A stretch of 64,000 nucleotides of DNA from Mytilus edulis (lineage: Eukaryota > Mollusca > Bivalvia > Mytilida > Mytilidae), in NCBI RefSeq assembly GCF_963676685.1, contig NC_092350.1:41139373-41203372 (forward strand), given 5' to 3'. Below are positions 1-12,517 of this stretch, piece after piece. Position numbers and translations under genes: made by a program. Under the pieces are notes generated by a model that saw only the letters and a list, made by a program, of their open reading frames with translations, was not told where the DNA came from and did not search any database. The first letter of the stretch is position 1. Each line of letters opens with the position of its first letter.

Positions 1-9
1 TAATGAGCA

Positions 10-190
10 GCCATATTTGTTAAATCATAACAGACAGACAGAAAAAAAAATTTACGATTATACGATATATTTGCGTAAATAATGATAAAATCGTGCACAG
101 AGGACTTAGTTTGTGATATATACATGCATTGGTTCAAGAATTGGAAAAACATTATTTTTCACCACTCACTCGTTTCATATGACTTTAATA
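10..190 (+). repeat. Inverted repeat partner of 24985-25165
   Basis: GATAAAATCGTGCACAGA, GCATTGGTTCAAGAATTGGA and TCGTTTCATATGACTTTAA appear here and in reverse complement at 24985-25165, with the same spacing. The shared block is about 180 bp. The copy at 24.9 kb is open on the minus strand (66 codons), but I recognise no domain. Confidence 0.65.
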
Positions 191-1534
191 TTGATTAAGT
201 AATAAATTGGTTGGAATTTACTATGCTATGTGGAAGGTTATGAGACCAAGTTGAATGATTTTTTTATATATAATTCTGCTTTCGTTTTATATCTATAATG
301 CTAATATCCGATCATGCAAGACAGTCTACAACCTTGTTTTGAAATGAAACCAACATCAGTTTACCTTTTTGATATGTTTTCTAACATTATACTGATCTTT
401 TTTGTTTTAAGTAAAATAAAATTCTCATTTTTATATTTAGATCGGGAACAATATGGCAGCTCAGGAACAAACTTTTTAGCAATAAGAATACATTTACAAG
501 AAACAAATAAAAAACATTTATAGCTACATGTATCATTAAAAAATACATCTGCTTGATTTTTTGATACATATTATTCCTGGTTCAAATATTACACCGATCG
601 AAAAACTATACATTGTATGATAGTTTTCCAACTTGATATATTCAGTTGTGGTTCACCAATACAATATATTTAATTTTGATCTATATACTAAATTAGAATC
701 AATATAATGACTCTTTTGTTAAGCTATCTGGATTAAATATAAATATTCAGTACGTCGCCAATTCTGTAACACAGATTTATTGAACACGTATTCATCCAAT
801 TATAAATTCATTTTGTTATGGAATCGTATATGTTTGTTATTGATCATGATCATTCTAATGATCTTTTTATTCAATTTCAAAAATGCGTTTATGTTGATCA
901 AGTATTATTATCTTTGAATTAACCCTTCGAAATTAAATACTATTTTACACAATATCCTTAGTTTATTTTGATATTCAAACGTTATTGAAGATTTACATTA
1001 TATCGTTAATCGCTTATACTTGAAGTGTCTAAAATCCAAGTTTCATACAACCCTCACATTTTACCGAACGGACTACGAAGCTACAATCGAAATACCTACA
1101 TCTATATCAGACACGAGAAGGATACAATGCATACATTCATACAGCTGCAATTAAAATGTAACCTGAATGAGACGCCTGATATTTCAATTTGATTGAACTA
1201 ATGATGCAATACGTGCCTTATCGTGGATGCTGTTAAGTAGAACATTGGATGAAGTCAGTTTAACCGGCCTATCGTTTATATTATGTAACCTGTTTTTAAC
1301 AATAGGATGGGAAAGACCTAAAAATAAAAAAATTGAAAAACATAAAAATTAAAACTTCAAAAAACACCTATCCATTTTGTATGAAAACTATAAAATATCA
1401 ATAAAAGTATAAGTGTATGATTCAAGTGGAGTTTCATTGACATTTTAAAAAGTTAAATCACAAAAAATACTGAACTCCGAGGAAAATTAATGTTGTGTCT
1501 TTAATTTGTAAAATTAAATTTTATGCTTGCTGTT

Positions 1535-1622
1535 ACTGATGAAATCGGCTGTTAAATATCATTAAAATTCCTACTGGAAGCAAAATGAAGGTATGGTGAT
1601 GAGTGATTTAAATAACCACAGA
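1535..1622 (+). repeat. Short duplicated segment (partner 2755-2838)
   Basis: GATGAAATCGGCTGTTAAAT through CCTACTGGAAGCAA to GATGAGTGATTTAAATAA is matched in the same orientation at 2755-2838 with about 85 percent identity. Unassigned family. Confidence 0.65.
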
Positions 1623-2339
1623 ATGATGATTTTCAACATTAATATAAGATTAACTTCGATTTCCTTATTTATTGTTTAAAACGATGTTCAGGTTAAAAAA
1701 AAGCGCTACATGTACAACAGCAGTATAGTCATTACATTTAAATAAGCGCTGACCTTTAGGTGTGTATGTGCAACTTATCCTTAGATAAATAGTTTTTAAT
1801 ATCGGTTTGACTTTTTATAAATGTGGTTGACATGTAATATTGATGCAACTTTGATGACTGAAATACTTGAAATCTATTCAGAAAGATCTTTATATTAACG
1901 TTAACACTTTGTTGTACATTAGTGAAAGTGCAATGCATATTAAATGTGTTTGCACCATATGTTAATGTTGAAAATCATCAGAATGGCTAGATAGGGGCAG
2001 AACAGTAAATAAAATACAATTAAAACACTCTTAGGGATGTTATTTACAATCTAGTAACTAAGATTTATTGACTTGTATTGTATATTTGTGATGTCAAGAT
2101 TTAAGGAAATGGAAGAGATGCGACGAGGAGGATGTGAAACAACTTTCTACCAATTTAGGTGTCTGTGTATTTTTTATGTTCCACTATTAACAGTATGAGG
2201 CATTTTTTTCTGTTTTGTGCATCCGTTTGTCCAAAGAAGATTGAAAAAGCGCTCTCCATCTAAGGTTAACTTTGCCTTAGGGAGTTGACGTTTTAAAATT
2301 TACAAAAAGACAATTGTAGAAAGGTTTGTTAGAAATCAT

Positions 2340-2425
2340 GTCAGTACAGAACCACTGGCCACATGAGCTACTACCCTCCGGGAATGATAGTCCACAAGGC
2401 AGAGGACTCGACCGATTGTTATAAA
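2340..2425 (-). mobile_element. Retrozyme body fragment
   Basis: The segment resembles 9137-9222, the conserved body block of the AUC-class dimer, with the order CAGTAC, ACTGGC, CTACCCTCCGGG, ATAGTCCAC, GCAGAGG, CTCGACC. Many changes have accumulated and no hammerhead adjoins. Confidence 0.4.
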
Positions 2426-2754
2426 AAATGAAGGCAACACGTTAGGTTAAAAGACCTTTAAAACTCATTTACTTAAAAGAACATAAGGGATAACGCAAAC
2501 GCTTAAAATTTCAATTGAAAGGAAACTAGACAACTCCATGGTCATAGAGGATAAAACAGTCAGACACTACATTGGCCACCATTTTAATAACTGGTTGCAG
2601 ATAAAAGGTTTTCTTTCAGCGCTTATGGTAGATGATGTTTGTTTGATGGACTGTTTCTAGGATACAAACGTATATTAGATATTTCATTAGTGTACATTTT
2701 AAAGTTGTGTTATTTAGTTGAAATAATTAATTTTTTGGATTACATTTATTGAAG

Positions 2755-2838
2755 ATGAAATCGACTGCTAAAATTCATTAAAATCCCTACTGGAAGCAAT
2801 AGGAAGGTAAAGTAATGAGTGATTTAAATAATTACAGA
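2755..2838 (+). repeat. Short duplicated segment (partner 1535-1622)
   Basis: GATGAAATCGACTGCTAAAA, CCCTACTGGAAGCAA and AATGAGTGATTTAAATAA match 1535-1622 in order and orientation. Confidence 0.65.
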
Positions 2839-3319
2839 AAACATTCGTGCAAATCACTTTTCTATTGTAAAACACTCTTTAAATTAGAAATATTTTTTTG
2901 TATCGTGTGCTCTTAATCTTTTTTGACATATACATCACATCTTGTGTTATAATTATGTAAACGTTATAAGTTGTGCTATCGCAGTTTTATCACATTCTAC
3001 TTTTCAAATACAATTTTAATATTTACATAATGATCCCTTGATCTGTAGGAGAAACTATTTTGTTATAGGTATCAAGCAGGATATGTATCTGCATAATTCT
3101 GGAAGCTGTTCAGTTATCAAACATTTTGACATAAATTAGGCGAAACTAAGCCAAGCCAGTTTGTTCCGCATTTACTTGTGAAAAGAACGTGATTTACACT
3201 TTGATTAATTGCTTTAACATATCCAAACTAATTATGTTTTCCGTGATTCATAGTGTAAACATATTTCCAGGTCAACAGTTGTACAAAATATATGTTTTAC
3301 AGGGTATTTTGTGGCTGTG

Positions 3320-3640
3320 CTGTTACCCCACTGTCCCAGGTTGAGAGAAGAATGCAGTGCTAACACGTATTTTAAACCCCGCTGCATTTTGAATATACGT
3401 GTCCAATGTTGGGAGCATGTAAGTTAGTGGTTGAAATTTGTTTATATCTGTCAATTTCTTCGCAAATTGTATTTTTATAATTATATATATAGATAATGTC
3501 GTTAGTTTTTTCGTTTGAATTGTTTCACATGGTTTATGTCGAGGTCGTTGATAGTTGACTATAACTAAAAAGATACTTTTCGTTGTAAAAGGCCATACTG
3601 TCATGACCTATAATTGCTTATACATATATCTTCACCATTT
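3320..3640 (+). repeat. Interspersed family M1, diverged copy
   Basis: It begins with ACCCCACTGTCCCAGGTT, passes through GTCGTTAGTTTTTTCGTTTG and AAAGGCCATACTGTCATGAC, and matches 59935-60200 in order. The 93-codon minus-strand ORF here is repeat translation. Confidence 0.6.
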
Positions 3641-5544
3641 CAACTTTGGTTGATAGGAGTCTTATTGGTAAGCATGTCACATCTCTTTATTTTATATGGT
3701 ATTGTAGTTTCAAAATCAAGAGTATGTACAAACATATCTTTCCTTGAATATTTCATACAATTATTAAAATACCAAATTTTGGTCGAAAATCGGTGTTAAA
3801 GCATAAAGATTCGACACAAACAGATAAAACATAATGTATTAGAAACATGCTCTTGGTATACGTCTGTTCGAATACAAACAGTTCAAACGGTATTCAATTG
3901 AAAAATATGTGAGTATACTTAAATTCTCCCTCGTCCTGCTCGTCCGAATTAAAAGTATTTTATCTCTAAATTCAATATGCTATAAACAAGGCAAACTTAG
4001 ATATATGATTAGTTGCTCGCAGTAACATATTATTTTCTCTTGCGATACAATATTTTATTTTACTTTATTGTACAGATTTCTTCGATTGAAACAACATATA
4101 AATACAAGAAATATAACATTGTTCCTCATTCGCATCGTTTCTTTTCCTCTGCTAATACCTCCAACGCCTGTACATACAATAAACATAGCAGCAACTAAAT
4201 ATATACCAATGTGACCAACTTCAATTCGACGTAACTGCGAGCACCTTCTAGACTAAAACATTTAAATGCCAAACTTTATATAGTACCATTTAACCCCACC
4301 CGTAGAAACCGCCAAAACTTTCATCGTGCCTTATGCATCTAACATCAAATTTATAAATAGTACATACTGTTGCAGAACCAGTATCAGATCTAGTTATACT
4401 AGTTCCATCTATAAATAATTACTACAAATAGCAAACGGAAAATACCCATGATTCTTCCTATTTAAAAACAATGTTGGAACAATATGTAAAAAAATAAGTA
4501 GACCATATCATATTGCATTGAAATTAACAGATTTTTAAGAGTATCGTTGCAATTTCAATTCAATACCATGCAAATCGTGTCCCTTTGAAAAGTGAAGTAT
4601 TACTATATAAAACACATTGATTATTTGACAATGGTCGTATAAAAATTCAAACCAGTCTTTGATTTTTAAATACTTAATAATGATCGTTACAGGTTTTTAA
4701 CGTCACAACGGGCTTTTAAATATCTATGTCAGCAAATATATTAAATATTGAATGACAACTGATTTATTTGAAATGACAATGCTTGTTTAAATGTGTCACT
4801 AACAACACCATCGGGGGTTCATTTTAAATATTTTTATCTTAAAAATCAATGCAACTATTTAAAACCCGATCAGAGGTGCAAAAGGGTGAGGTATTTTGGT
4901 CGCAACTTTAACATTCCTCCCAAAATGATAATATTGAATAATGAATTATGTCAAATATAGCTTTTATATTGATATGCACACCCTCAAAATTTGAAAACGT
5001 CTTTTAAAAAATAAAGAGATATGGTTAGATTGCAAATGAAACAACCATCAAACAAAGACCAAAAGACAAGGATGCTTACTACAAAAAGTACAACCTGTCA
5101 ACGTACTCAACAATTATCAAAATTCGGACCAATGCTATAAAAGGACCTGCACAATCAATAAAAAAATCAGTTCTAATGTAAACACCTTACGACCTTATTT
5201 TTGCTATATAGTAAGAACATCAGGCTGTGATCAACGACAATCCCAGGCTCTTATCTCGGGGATATTTTTTTATTGTATTATTTGTTAATTGTCAAGAAAA
5301 ATGTAATATACCGAAGACTAATGATTAGAAACAAGCTATCTTTTAGTCTAAACAAAATAGAGCAAAATGTATAGAATCACAAGAACTCCAAACAGAGTTA
5401 CACAACATACAAATGGTACATACATTTGTCTTGTTGGGCATAAAATTTGATGAAATAATAAATGTGCATCAATCAAATCTTTTACTTTGAAACGATAATC
5501 GATATGTCTGCGTGATTTATATTCATTTAGAGAACTTTTGTATA

Positions 5545-5631
5545 TATAATAGTTATCAAAGGTACCAGGATTACAATTTAGTACGCCAGACGCGTGTTTC
5601 GTCTTCCTAAGACTCATCAGTGACGCTATAA
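5545..5631. mobile_element. Solo hammerhead insert with target-site duplication TATAA
   Basis: The 77-bp insert 5550-5626 carries HH1 and its tail and is flanked by TATAA at 5545-5549 and 5627-5631. The paralogous sequence at 7020-7175 matches both flanks (from TGGGCATAAAATTT to TAGATAAGATCTTACA) but reads straight through a single TATAA, which is the empty site. Confidence 0.75.
5581..5627 (-). ncRNA. Hammerhead ribozyme motif HH1 (GUC class, intact core)
   Basis: On the minus strand the order is stem I strand AGCGUCA, core CUGAUGA, stem II GUCUU/AAGAC with a short loop, core GAAA, a minimal stem III closed by A-U and C-G, the GUC cleavage triplet, and stem I strand UGGCGU. All catalytic positions (C3, G5, A6, G8, A9, G12, A13, A14) are present. 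The predicted cut is between 5589 and 5588. Open-ended stem I with a tiny stem III is the type I form typical of animal retroelement hammerheads. It is the core of a 77-bp insert at 5550-5626. Confidence 0.8.
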
Positions 5632-6462
5632 CATTGTAGATAAGATCTTACAATATTTATCAAATACTTCTAAAACCACATCGTCTTATATCTATAGATA
5701 GAAACATGGTATTAATGACAGAGCGTACAGGGTAACTGTAGTTTTATAGTAATTGTCTATTAAATCTATCGCCAAATACCGCTTTCATAGCAGTGGTTTT
5801 GATTTCTTTCTAGGTGCCGTGTGAAATTAACTGTACATCTAGATCAGTAGGTGGCATAGGCTGTATGCTCCTGTCACCATCCAACATAATCTCATTGGCA
5901 ATCATACATCTTCTTATTTCTATACATCTTATATATAATTTAATACATAGCAGTTAACTTCCAGTTGTTTTATTATAGAAGTCATCTAAGTACTAACTAC
6001 GTGCTTTCTCTAGCAATTCGTTGCGTCATTGTAAATGATTGAAATATGAACTGTTTTATCAAACAAACTTTCACTCATTTAACCATTTTTAATGGTTTAT
6101 TGATAATAAATATGCATTGCGTAAATATACTGGAATGAAATTCAACTTTTTCAAGTTGTTTAATGGATAATAATGTTGTTAAATGTAGTTATAAATGTGC
6201 TTTATATGGTTTTTAGAATGTTAGATTTATTAGGCCATCGAACGTCAACAACATCGAATTGAAATATCTACTTTTTGTTACTGAAGTTCGACCCTTCGAC
6301 ACAGATCAAAATCTCTTTTTATCGTACTGTTAAAAAAACCATACGAACTTTAAATATATAAAAACATCTAAAATTGATTAAATGAAATGTATCTATACTA
6401 TTGTAATCTTGATTTCTTTTCAGTTGAAACACTTTGTTTTATATAGAAAAAAAAGGTTTCAG

Positions 6463-6700
6463 GGTTTATATAAGTCAGCTAAACCGTGTGATGCGTTTTC
6501 AGATTCATCACTCAACAACTTCTCGTTTACCGAATACTTACATCATTTTACACATGAGTAGCAAGGTTGAAAAGTTTCGTCACATCTTTCTCAGGACCTA
6601 CAATAAAGGGATTTGTGAAATTTGGTTCTTAGGTTTATATAAATCAGCTATACCATGTGATACGTTTTCAGATTCAACACTCTTCTTGTTTACCCAAATA
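6463..6700 (+). repeat. Tandem duplication, period about 169 bp
   Basis: GGTTTATATAAGTCAGCTAA starts at 6463 and a close match at 6632. Both are followed by CCRTGTGATRCGTTTTCAGA and a CTTCTCGTTTACC-type sequence. A 96-codon ORF across it is likely incidental. Confidence 0.65.
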
Positions 6701-7009
6701 TTTGGGTTGGTGTATGACCAGTGACCCGTTGCTCGCAGTTTCACTTGTTAGAAACTCTAATGCCTGATTAGAAAGAACAATTTCTGTTTAGCTTTTGCAC
6801 AAAAAAGCATCCTTTTTCCCCCAAAATAAAGTTCAATTGTAAGTTAAAAATCAGGTTGCATTTCTAATGTGGCAGAGTATACTATAGTTTAAAAAGCTCA
6901 AATCCCCAAAACAGGTGATAATCATTTTCTGTATTCAAAGTTTATAGATTATCAATTTAAATATATGTTGTGTTCATTCAAGTTCAAAGATACAAAAGGT
7001 ACATAAAAT

Positions 7010-7175
7010 GTGTCTTGCTGGGCATAAAATTTAATGAAATGATAAATGTGCATCAATAAAATCTTTTGCTTTGAAATGATGCTTTGAATGTCTGCGTGAT
7101 TTATATTTATTTAGAGAATTTGTGTATATAACATTATAGATAAGATCTTACACTATTTGTACAATACTTCTAAAG
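7010..7175 (+). repeat. Duplicated segment, hammerhead-free copy
   Basis: This is the sister of 5430-5680 lacking the 77-bp hammerhead insert. It serves as an internal empty-site control for that insertion. Same orientation, about 1.5 kb apart. Confidence 0.7.
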
Positions 7176-8896
7176 GAAGAAAAATCGTTTTTGTTTAGCA
7201 TTATTGCTTACCTGAGATTAAGGTAGTTGGTTCATCTTGGTTTTTTTTTTTTTTTTGCAGTGCAAGTTATTTTAATTTTCCGATTTACTGATTTCATTGT
7301 TTTAAAGTAACAGCAAATATATATTAGGGCACGACCATTTAACTTCAAAAAGGGCCGGGGTATGTTTTTTTTTTTCCTAAAACAACTTATTTTGATTCTC
7401 AATTTGATGTGAAGAAATCAAAATCATATTCCATACACATTGCAATAGTGTATATCGACCAAGTATCTATCGATACCTTAAAAGTGCAAAAAACATTATA
7501 TTTGAATGCTTGGACATTTTTATCAATTTAAAAAAAAAAACAGATTTTGAAGCATTCATACGATTATGAAAATTTCAAAATATTCAAACCTTTAATTAAA
7601 ATGGTATTAAAATAAAAAGAAAAAATATTTATTAAAGATATAATCCTACACAACAACGTACCTCTGTCATATAATTTTGTCATGATTATGCATAAAGTAA
7701 ACACGATTAAGAGCGATTTTATTTAATACCCAAATATAATACATTGTAAAGATACAGATTGGCGTTCATATTGATATAATTATAAAATGGTTAGAAGTTA
7801 CAAGCTTTTGTGGAATGTAGTCAGACCGTGGTGAATGAGATCATATATAATTTTGTTTTCATTTCAGATCTATATTATGATGTTGTCCTGTTGATATAGT
7901 AAATGGAAACATGCGAGCAGGTACGTACGTTTACATCTAATATCCAATATTTTTTTTTATTTAAATAGAGAAAAAAGTGTTTCCTGTTTCTAGGTGTTTT
8001 TTTTAAAATGAATTCCTTTTTTCAGATCATTGTAAATTTGTATATTATGTGTGTCTGTTTCTATGTGTGTGTGTGTGTTGTCATTGCTTTTGTTAAAGCT
8101 TTTCAGTTATTAATGATAATGCATTCGATTACTCGTAATAAGTTAGGCATATTAATGATTCAATCTGATAAGTTTGAATTAAATATAGTTTACATTTATC
8201 AAAGGTAACACTATTCATGGCAACTATACATCTGACAAGTGTAAATCAAAATCTTTCTACCAATACTCATTACGACATTTTACTGTGGAAACATTAAAGA
8301 TTTATAATCACAAAACTATATTTTGATATTCGCACTAATACTTTAAACAATGAAATGAAAAGTCAATAAAATGTCTATTTGTGTTAGACGGATAATTTAT
8401 TCTAATTCAGATTTGTATATGGCTTGAATTACTATGCAACATTGAATTATCTAAGCACTGACCAAGAAGCATTATAGGTATTTTTCGGATGAATAGATGT
8501 TGATTTAAAAAAAGTAGTTTACAACCGTTGAGAAGACGGTAGGTGTAAGAAGATAGGGTATGAGTGCCAACTCTCCATCTAAGTAAAAATTTGTAAAGGT
8601 ACATCATTATAGGTCACGGTGCGGTCTTCAACACGGAGCTTTGGCTCACACCTAACAGAAAGCTATAAAGAGCCCAAAAAAATAATGGTGTAAAACCATT
8701 CAAACGGGAAAACCAATTGTCTAATTAATCTATACTATGCAACTTTGAAAAATCTTAGCACTGTCTAAGAAGCATTATCGGTAATTTCTGATAGATAATC
8801 TGTATTGTACTTATACATTGCATATAACTAAATCTTATAAAAGACAACAAGTAAACGGTCTATTATTCAATAAAATTAACGGTATCAAATTTTCCT

Positions 8897-8940
8897 GCAC
8901 CAGATGCGCATTTCGACAATACATGTCTCTTCAGTGATGC
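8897..8940 (-). ncRNA. Hammerhead ribozyme motif HH2a (AUC class, intact core)
   Basis: Minus strand: stem I GCAUCA pairs with UGGUGC over six positions. The core is CUGAAGA (position 7 may be any base). Stem II is GACA/UGUC with loop UGUAU, followed by GAAA, the minimal palindromic stem III AUGCGCAU, and cleavage after AUC between 8903 and 8902. Compared with HH1, stems I, II and III have changed in paired fashion, which is strong evidence for RNA folding. It is the first ribozyme of a tandem dimer. Confidence 0.8.
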
Positions 8941-9251
8941 TCGTGGCCAACATATTTGAAATCCAAAGCTAATATAAAAGATGCAGAGCTATAATCCAAA
9001 AGGTCCAAAAAGTATAGCCAAATCCGTGAAAGGAATCAGAGCTTTGCATGAGGGAGATACATTCCTTAATTTATAATAATTTCTATCATTTTGTAACAGC
9101 AAATTTTAATAACACAAAAAACAAATCCGTATTTTCATGCCAGTACCAAAGTACTGGCTACTGGGCTGGTGATACCCTCGGGGACTAATAGTCCACCAGC
9201 AGAGGCATCGACCCGGTGATAGTAATAAAATTCACGGTATCAAATTGTCTT

Positions 9252-9295
9252 GCACCAGATGCGCATTTCGACAATACAGGTCTCTTCAGTGATGC
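9252..9295 (-). ncRNA. Hammerhead ribozyme motif HH2b (AUC class)
   Basis: Second ribozyme of the dimer, exactly 355 bp after HH2a. The core CUGAAGA and GAAA is intact and stems I and III are unchanged. One A to C change (a G in place of T on the plus strand) breaks the last pair of stem II, leaving three pairs. Activity is possible but probably reduced. Confidence 0.75.
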
Positions 9296-10359
9296 TCGTG
9301 GCCAAAATATTTGAAATCCAAAGCTTATATAAGAGATGAAGAGCTATAATCCAAAAGCCACATGCATCTTTATTTCATAACTTGTATCTAAAATGCACAC
9401 GTGAACAGGGCATCAAGAATTACCATACATAGACACCAAAATATGCTCAACAACTCAAGGACAACTCAAACTCAGGACAAACGTGATAATATAATTTTAC
9501 ATTGACAGCTTCTTATTCTTTAGAAATACACGTATCATACAATCTATCTGATTCCAGAACAAGACATTATGTCACATGATATTTGGAAAAGCGATTACTG
9601 ATGCTTACCATATGAAATTATAGAAATATGTTCGTAAATCATTTTTTGGTATAACGTACCGGTAATTATATAGCATCACGAAAAAACTCTATGGGACAAA
9701 TAGCACTTACAACATAGTGTGTTAACATAATGCTTTATTAAAAAAGAAACACCTATTTGACTGAATACGTTCACAATAATATATAAATTGTGTTTAATTT
9801 GTTCTTTACTATAAAAATTCAATCTAATATCAACTTATAAAGAGGACCTATTGTAAAATTCAAGTCTTGATGTGAAACAGTTATATCAAAACAGAACACT
9901 TAGTTCATGTTAGTTTTAACAATATTTATTCGGATAAATCATTATAAATCATCATATAACAATATCAAACACTTGAAATTTATAGCTAAGATTCCGAAAC
10001 AAGCAAAGTCTGCTTCTGAGAAAAAAAATCATGTTTACAACCAAGACTATATATCATGTCAAAGAAATATCTATCATTTAAAAACTTTTAAAAAGGAAGC
10101 ATGCTTCCCAATATTAAAGGAAATTGAAAATATATATAAGTTATTTTCAATTAAACTTATACTGTCTGGGTCAGCAATATTAGTTTGTGTATACCAATAT
10201 ATATAAAATGAGACATTTAAACTATGTTAAGTGCGTTCTTCAGACTTATTTTGGTTTTAACAATAAAATTGAAACCACACTAATGCACCAACTTACGACA
10301 CTTATAACCATGTCGTACAAATCTCAAAATAGATCTTAACGTAAGTATAAAAAAGAAGA

Positions 10360-10455
10360 TGTGGTATCATTGCCAATGAGACAACTGTCCACAAGAGACC
10401 GAAATGACACAGACATTAACAACTCTAGGTATCCGTACGGCCTTCAAGCGATGAG
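10360..10455 (-). repeat. Interspersed family M1, reverse copy
   Basis: AAGATGTGGTATCATTGCCA, GTCCACAAGAGACCGAAATG and TATCCGTACGGCCTTCAAGC give a clear, relatively well-preserved match to the right half of the family. Confidence 0.7.
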
Positions 10456-10572
10456 TTTAACGTAAGATCTGTTTTGTTGCCAGTTACTTGCAAATTTCCT
10501 AATTAAAATCTCAGTGCAGTTTAGCAGATAATCGAACATCAATAATGCATTTGTTTTGGCTGTTTTATATAT

Positions 10573-10945
10573 TTATAATTACTTTAGATGGATGTTTCAT
10601 TATAATACGTTATTCTGATTGGCTACACTGTAATCTGCGTTATTCTTTAATCAACTTCATTACACAATAAATTTTATCATTCCTGATGACACGAGGTCCC
10701 ACAATAAAGTGCACAGGTGTTTTAAATACAAACTTGATAAAAAGCGTGTTTTCATGACCTTAGCTAAAAAATGTAATTATAAGTATTGGATGCTTCTTTT
10801 TGTAACTTCATTGGGGTGTAAAAGCGTTGACCGTGCACACATTTTCAGAATGAAGCGCTTCGGCGCTTCATACAAAATGTACTTCGGTCAACGCTTTTAC
10901 ACCCCAATGAAGTTACAAAAAGAAGCATTCAATTCTTAAATGCTA
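10573..10945 (+). repeat. Hairpin-centred interspersed element, copy 1
   Basis: A near-perfect inverted repeat at about 10785-10935 pairs GATGCTTCTTTTTGTAACTT with AAGTTACAAAAAGAAGCATT and GTAAAAGCGTTGACCG with CGGTCAACGCTTTTAC, around an AAGCGCTTCGGCGCTT centre. The 210-bp left flank is shared with the copy at 38072-38460. A 76-codon ORF across it is only a translation of the hairpin. Confidence 0.8.
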
Positions 10946-12517
10946 TAGTTTAAGTAATGTATCATAATGTTTAATGTTCCTCCTGCACGTTTTCCAACCA
11001 ATAAAATACCGGGACAATCTTCTGCATTTTGATAATATCGAAAACCTACATTTTATTCTTTGAAAAAATACATTATATTAAAAAATTATCATGTATGCAA
11101 TTAAAATTGACGGAAAGCAGACAACCCGGGGTTTAAAATTATTATTGTTTTCATTTTTTAATATTCGCTTTAGATCTTGAGTATGATATTTCTTTTTGAT
11201 GCAGTCATAGTCACAGTCAGGTACAATCTGTACCAGTTCACTTAAGTGTAATATTTTATAATTCAATATACTTAATCTTATACAAAATCAGATAAAATAT
11301 CGACTTTTTGTCCATCCATATGCATTATCATGATTTCGTTAAAGTAACTTATTGTCAAAGGGAACAAATAAAATTAGATGAAATACTACAAAAAAATAAT
11401 GACTATTTAATTTCAAAAACCGGATCTGCAGTTTATCCTGTTTGTTCCTGATGTTGCATCACTTACAATAGCTGCTGTTAAACTATGGTTAACGTCTAAA
11501 TAATGATTAAAAAAAGTGGATTTATAATACTACTAAATTACAGTTGAATTTGTAAGACATACTTCAAAATTAGTTACTGCATGCAAGTGTTGTCAACTGT
11601 ACTATGGGACTGAAAACTTTGGCTAAATATACTTGTAAAATATAATAATCACATACATAGATGTTTTATAATGCTAAACTACGTCTAAGATCTCGTATCG
11701 AATTGGAACCAAGGCATCTCCATACACATTTGCAAAGTCAATATTAGACGGTAAAGAATTGACTGATGTTCAAACAATTGCTGTAGATTTTATATTTGAT
11801 TTTGAAATGGCAGCATGTCATACGAATTGTGTCTACTACAACGGAGTCTCTACTTATGATATCAAAAGATGAGGTTCTTATTGTACCTGTAATGATAATT
11901 AAATTGAACATTTTATACAAATACATTGAAAACAAATATAGTGCCAAATTGTAATTACTTTCCATTATCATGTATCATATTGTTTCTTAAAAATCTTTTA
12001 TAATTTCAAGTGAAAAGATCACAACATGCAAGTCCTTTAGATTTTACATTGACAGATAGTATGCATAACGTAAACATTCAAAAGGTGTTTTTTTATTTGC
12101 AGTTCAAAATCTTTTTATTTTGTACATTGATTAATTTGGACCATAGGACGTTCATTTTAGTCAAATTGTGTTTAAAATTGTGTACATATACATCTAATTA
12201 CTGGAACGCTATCAGATCAAACATAAATGATATGTTATATACTCTGAATTGAACATACATTAAAATAGGAAAATAATCCAAAACGATATATGCCTTCTGA
12301 GACAAATAGCATCAAAATTTGAAGAACAAAAATATCTCTGTTTACTTATTGATTGATCTTAACGTCTAGTAGCAAATACTTTATGCATACTAATGACCTG
12401 ATTTATCAACTTATTAACAGGTATGGTAGAAGTAAGCAATACTAGTGTACACTTTGCTGCCAGATCAACTGGTCGAATAAGAGCCTTGTAGTAATGGATT
12501 AATAAAACTCAACAATG

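Larger units (their letters stand above)
1..5340. other. No gene seen; scattered repeats
   Basis: A+T-rich DNA with ORFs of at most 93 codons, none with recognisable content. It contains the repeats listed at 10-190, 1535-1622, 2340-2425, 2755-2838 and 3320-3640. Short uncharacterised exons of a gene could be missed. Confidence 0.6.
5430..5680 (+). repeat. Duplicated segment (paralogue at 7020-7175)
   Basis: Both copies start with TCTTG.TGGGCATAAAATTT and end near CAATACTTCTAAA-type sequence, with perhaps 85-90 percent identity by eye. The first copy carries the solo hammerhead insert, the second does not. Nothing suggests that the segment itself codes for protein. Confidence 0.7.
5690..8860. 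other. No gene seen; tandem and simple repeats
   Basis: Holds the 6463-6700 tandem repeat, the 7010-7175 duplicate, several homopolymer runs (for example T at 7238-7256) and a short TG run at 8065-8078. The 8008-8208 ORF is driven by the TG run. Nothing else is recognised. Confidence 0.6.
8868..9358 (-). mobile_element. Retrozyme-like tandem dimer, AUC class
   Basis: Two partial monomers are in tandem. Each begins on the plus strand with AATAAAATT.ACGGTATCAA, then the hammerhead, then CTCGTGGCC and a body. The period between equal points is 355 bp. The body (about 9150-9222) holds a conserved block CTGGTGATACCCTCGGGGAC that recurs in the GUC-class elements at 61328-61864 and, inverted, at 35760-35800. 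There is no ORF. The second monomer stops at 9358 within the body. This is the layout of non-autonomous hammerhead retroelements (retrozymes) that are thought to move as circular RNA using a partner's reverse transcriptase. Confidence 0.75.
9360..12500. other. No gene seen apart from listed repeats
   Basis: Contains the M1 piece at 10360-10455 and the hairpin element at 10573-10945. A 99-codon plus ORF at 9907-10206 is lysine/isoleucine-rich, as expected of A+T-rich chance frames. Confidence 0.55.

Noticed and set aside
8063..8082. TG dinucleotide run as a possible regulatory Z-DNA site
   Set aside because: Too short and without any neighbouring gene.
9907..10206. A 99-codon plus-strand ORF
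   Set aside because: Composition is dominated by K, I, N and Y as in chance frames of A+T-rich DNA; no splice sites, domain or signal peptide.
10709..10939. A 76-codon ORF
   Set aside because: It spans a long hairpin and its content mirrors the inverted arms; no protein signature.
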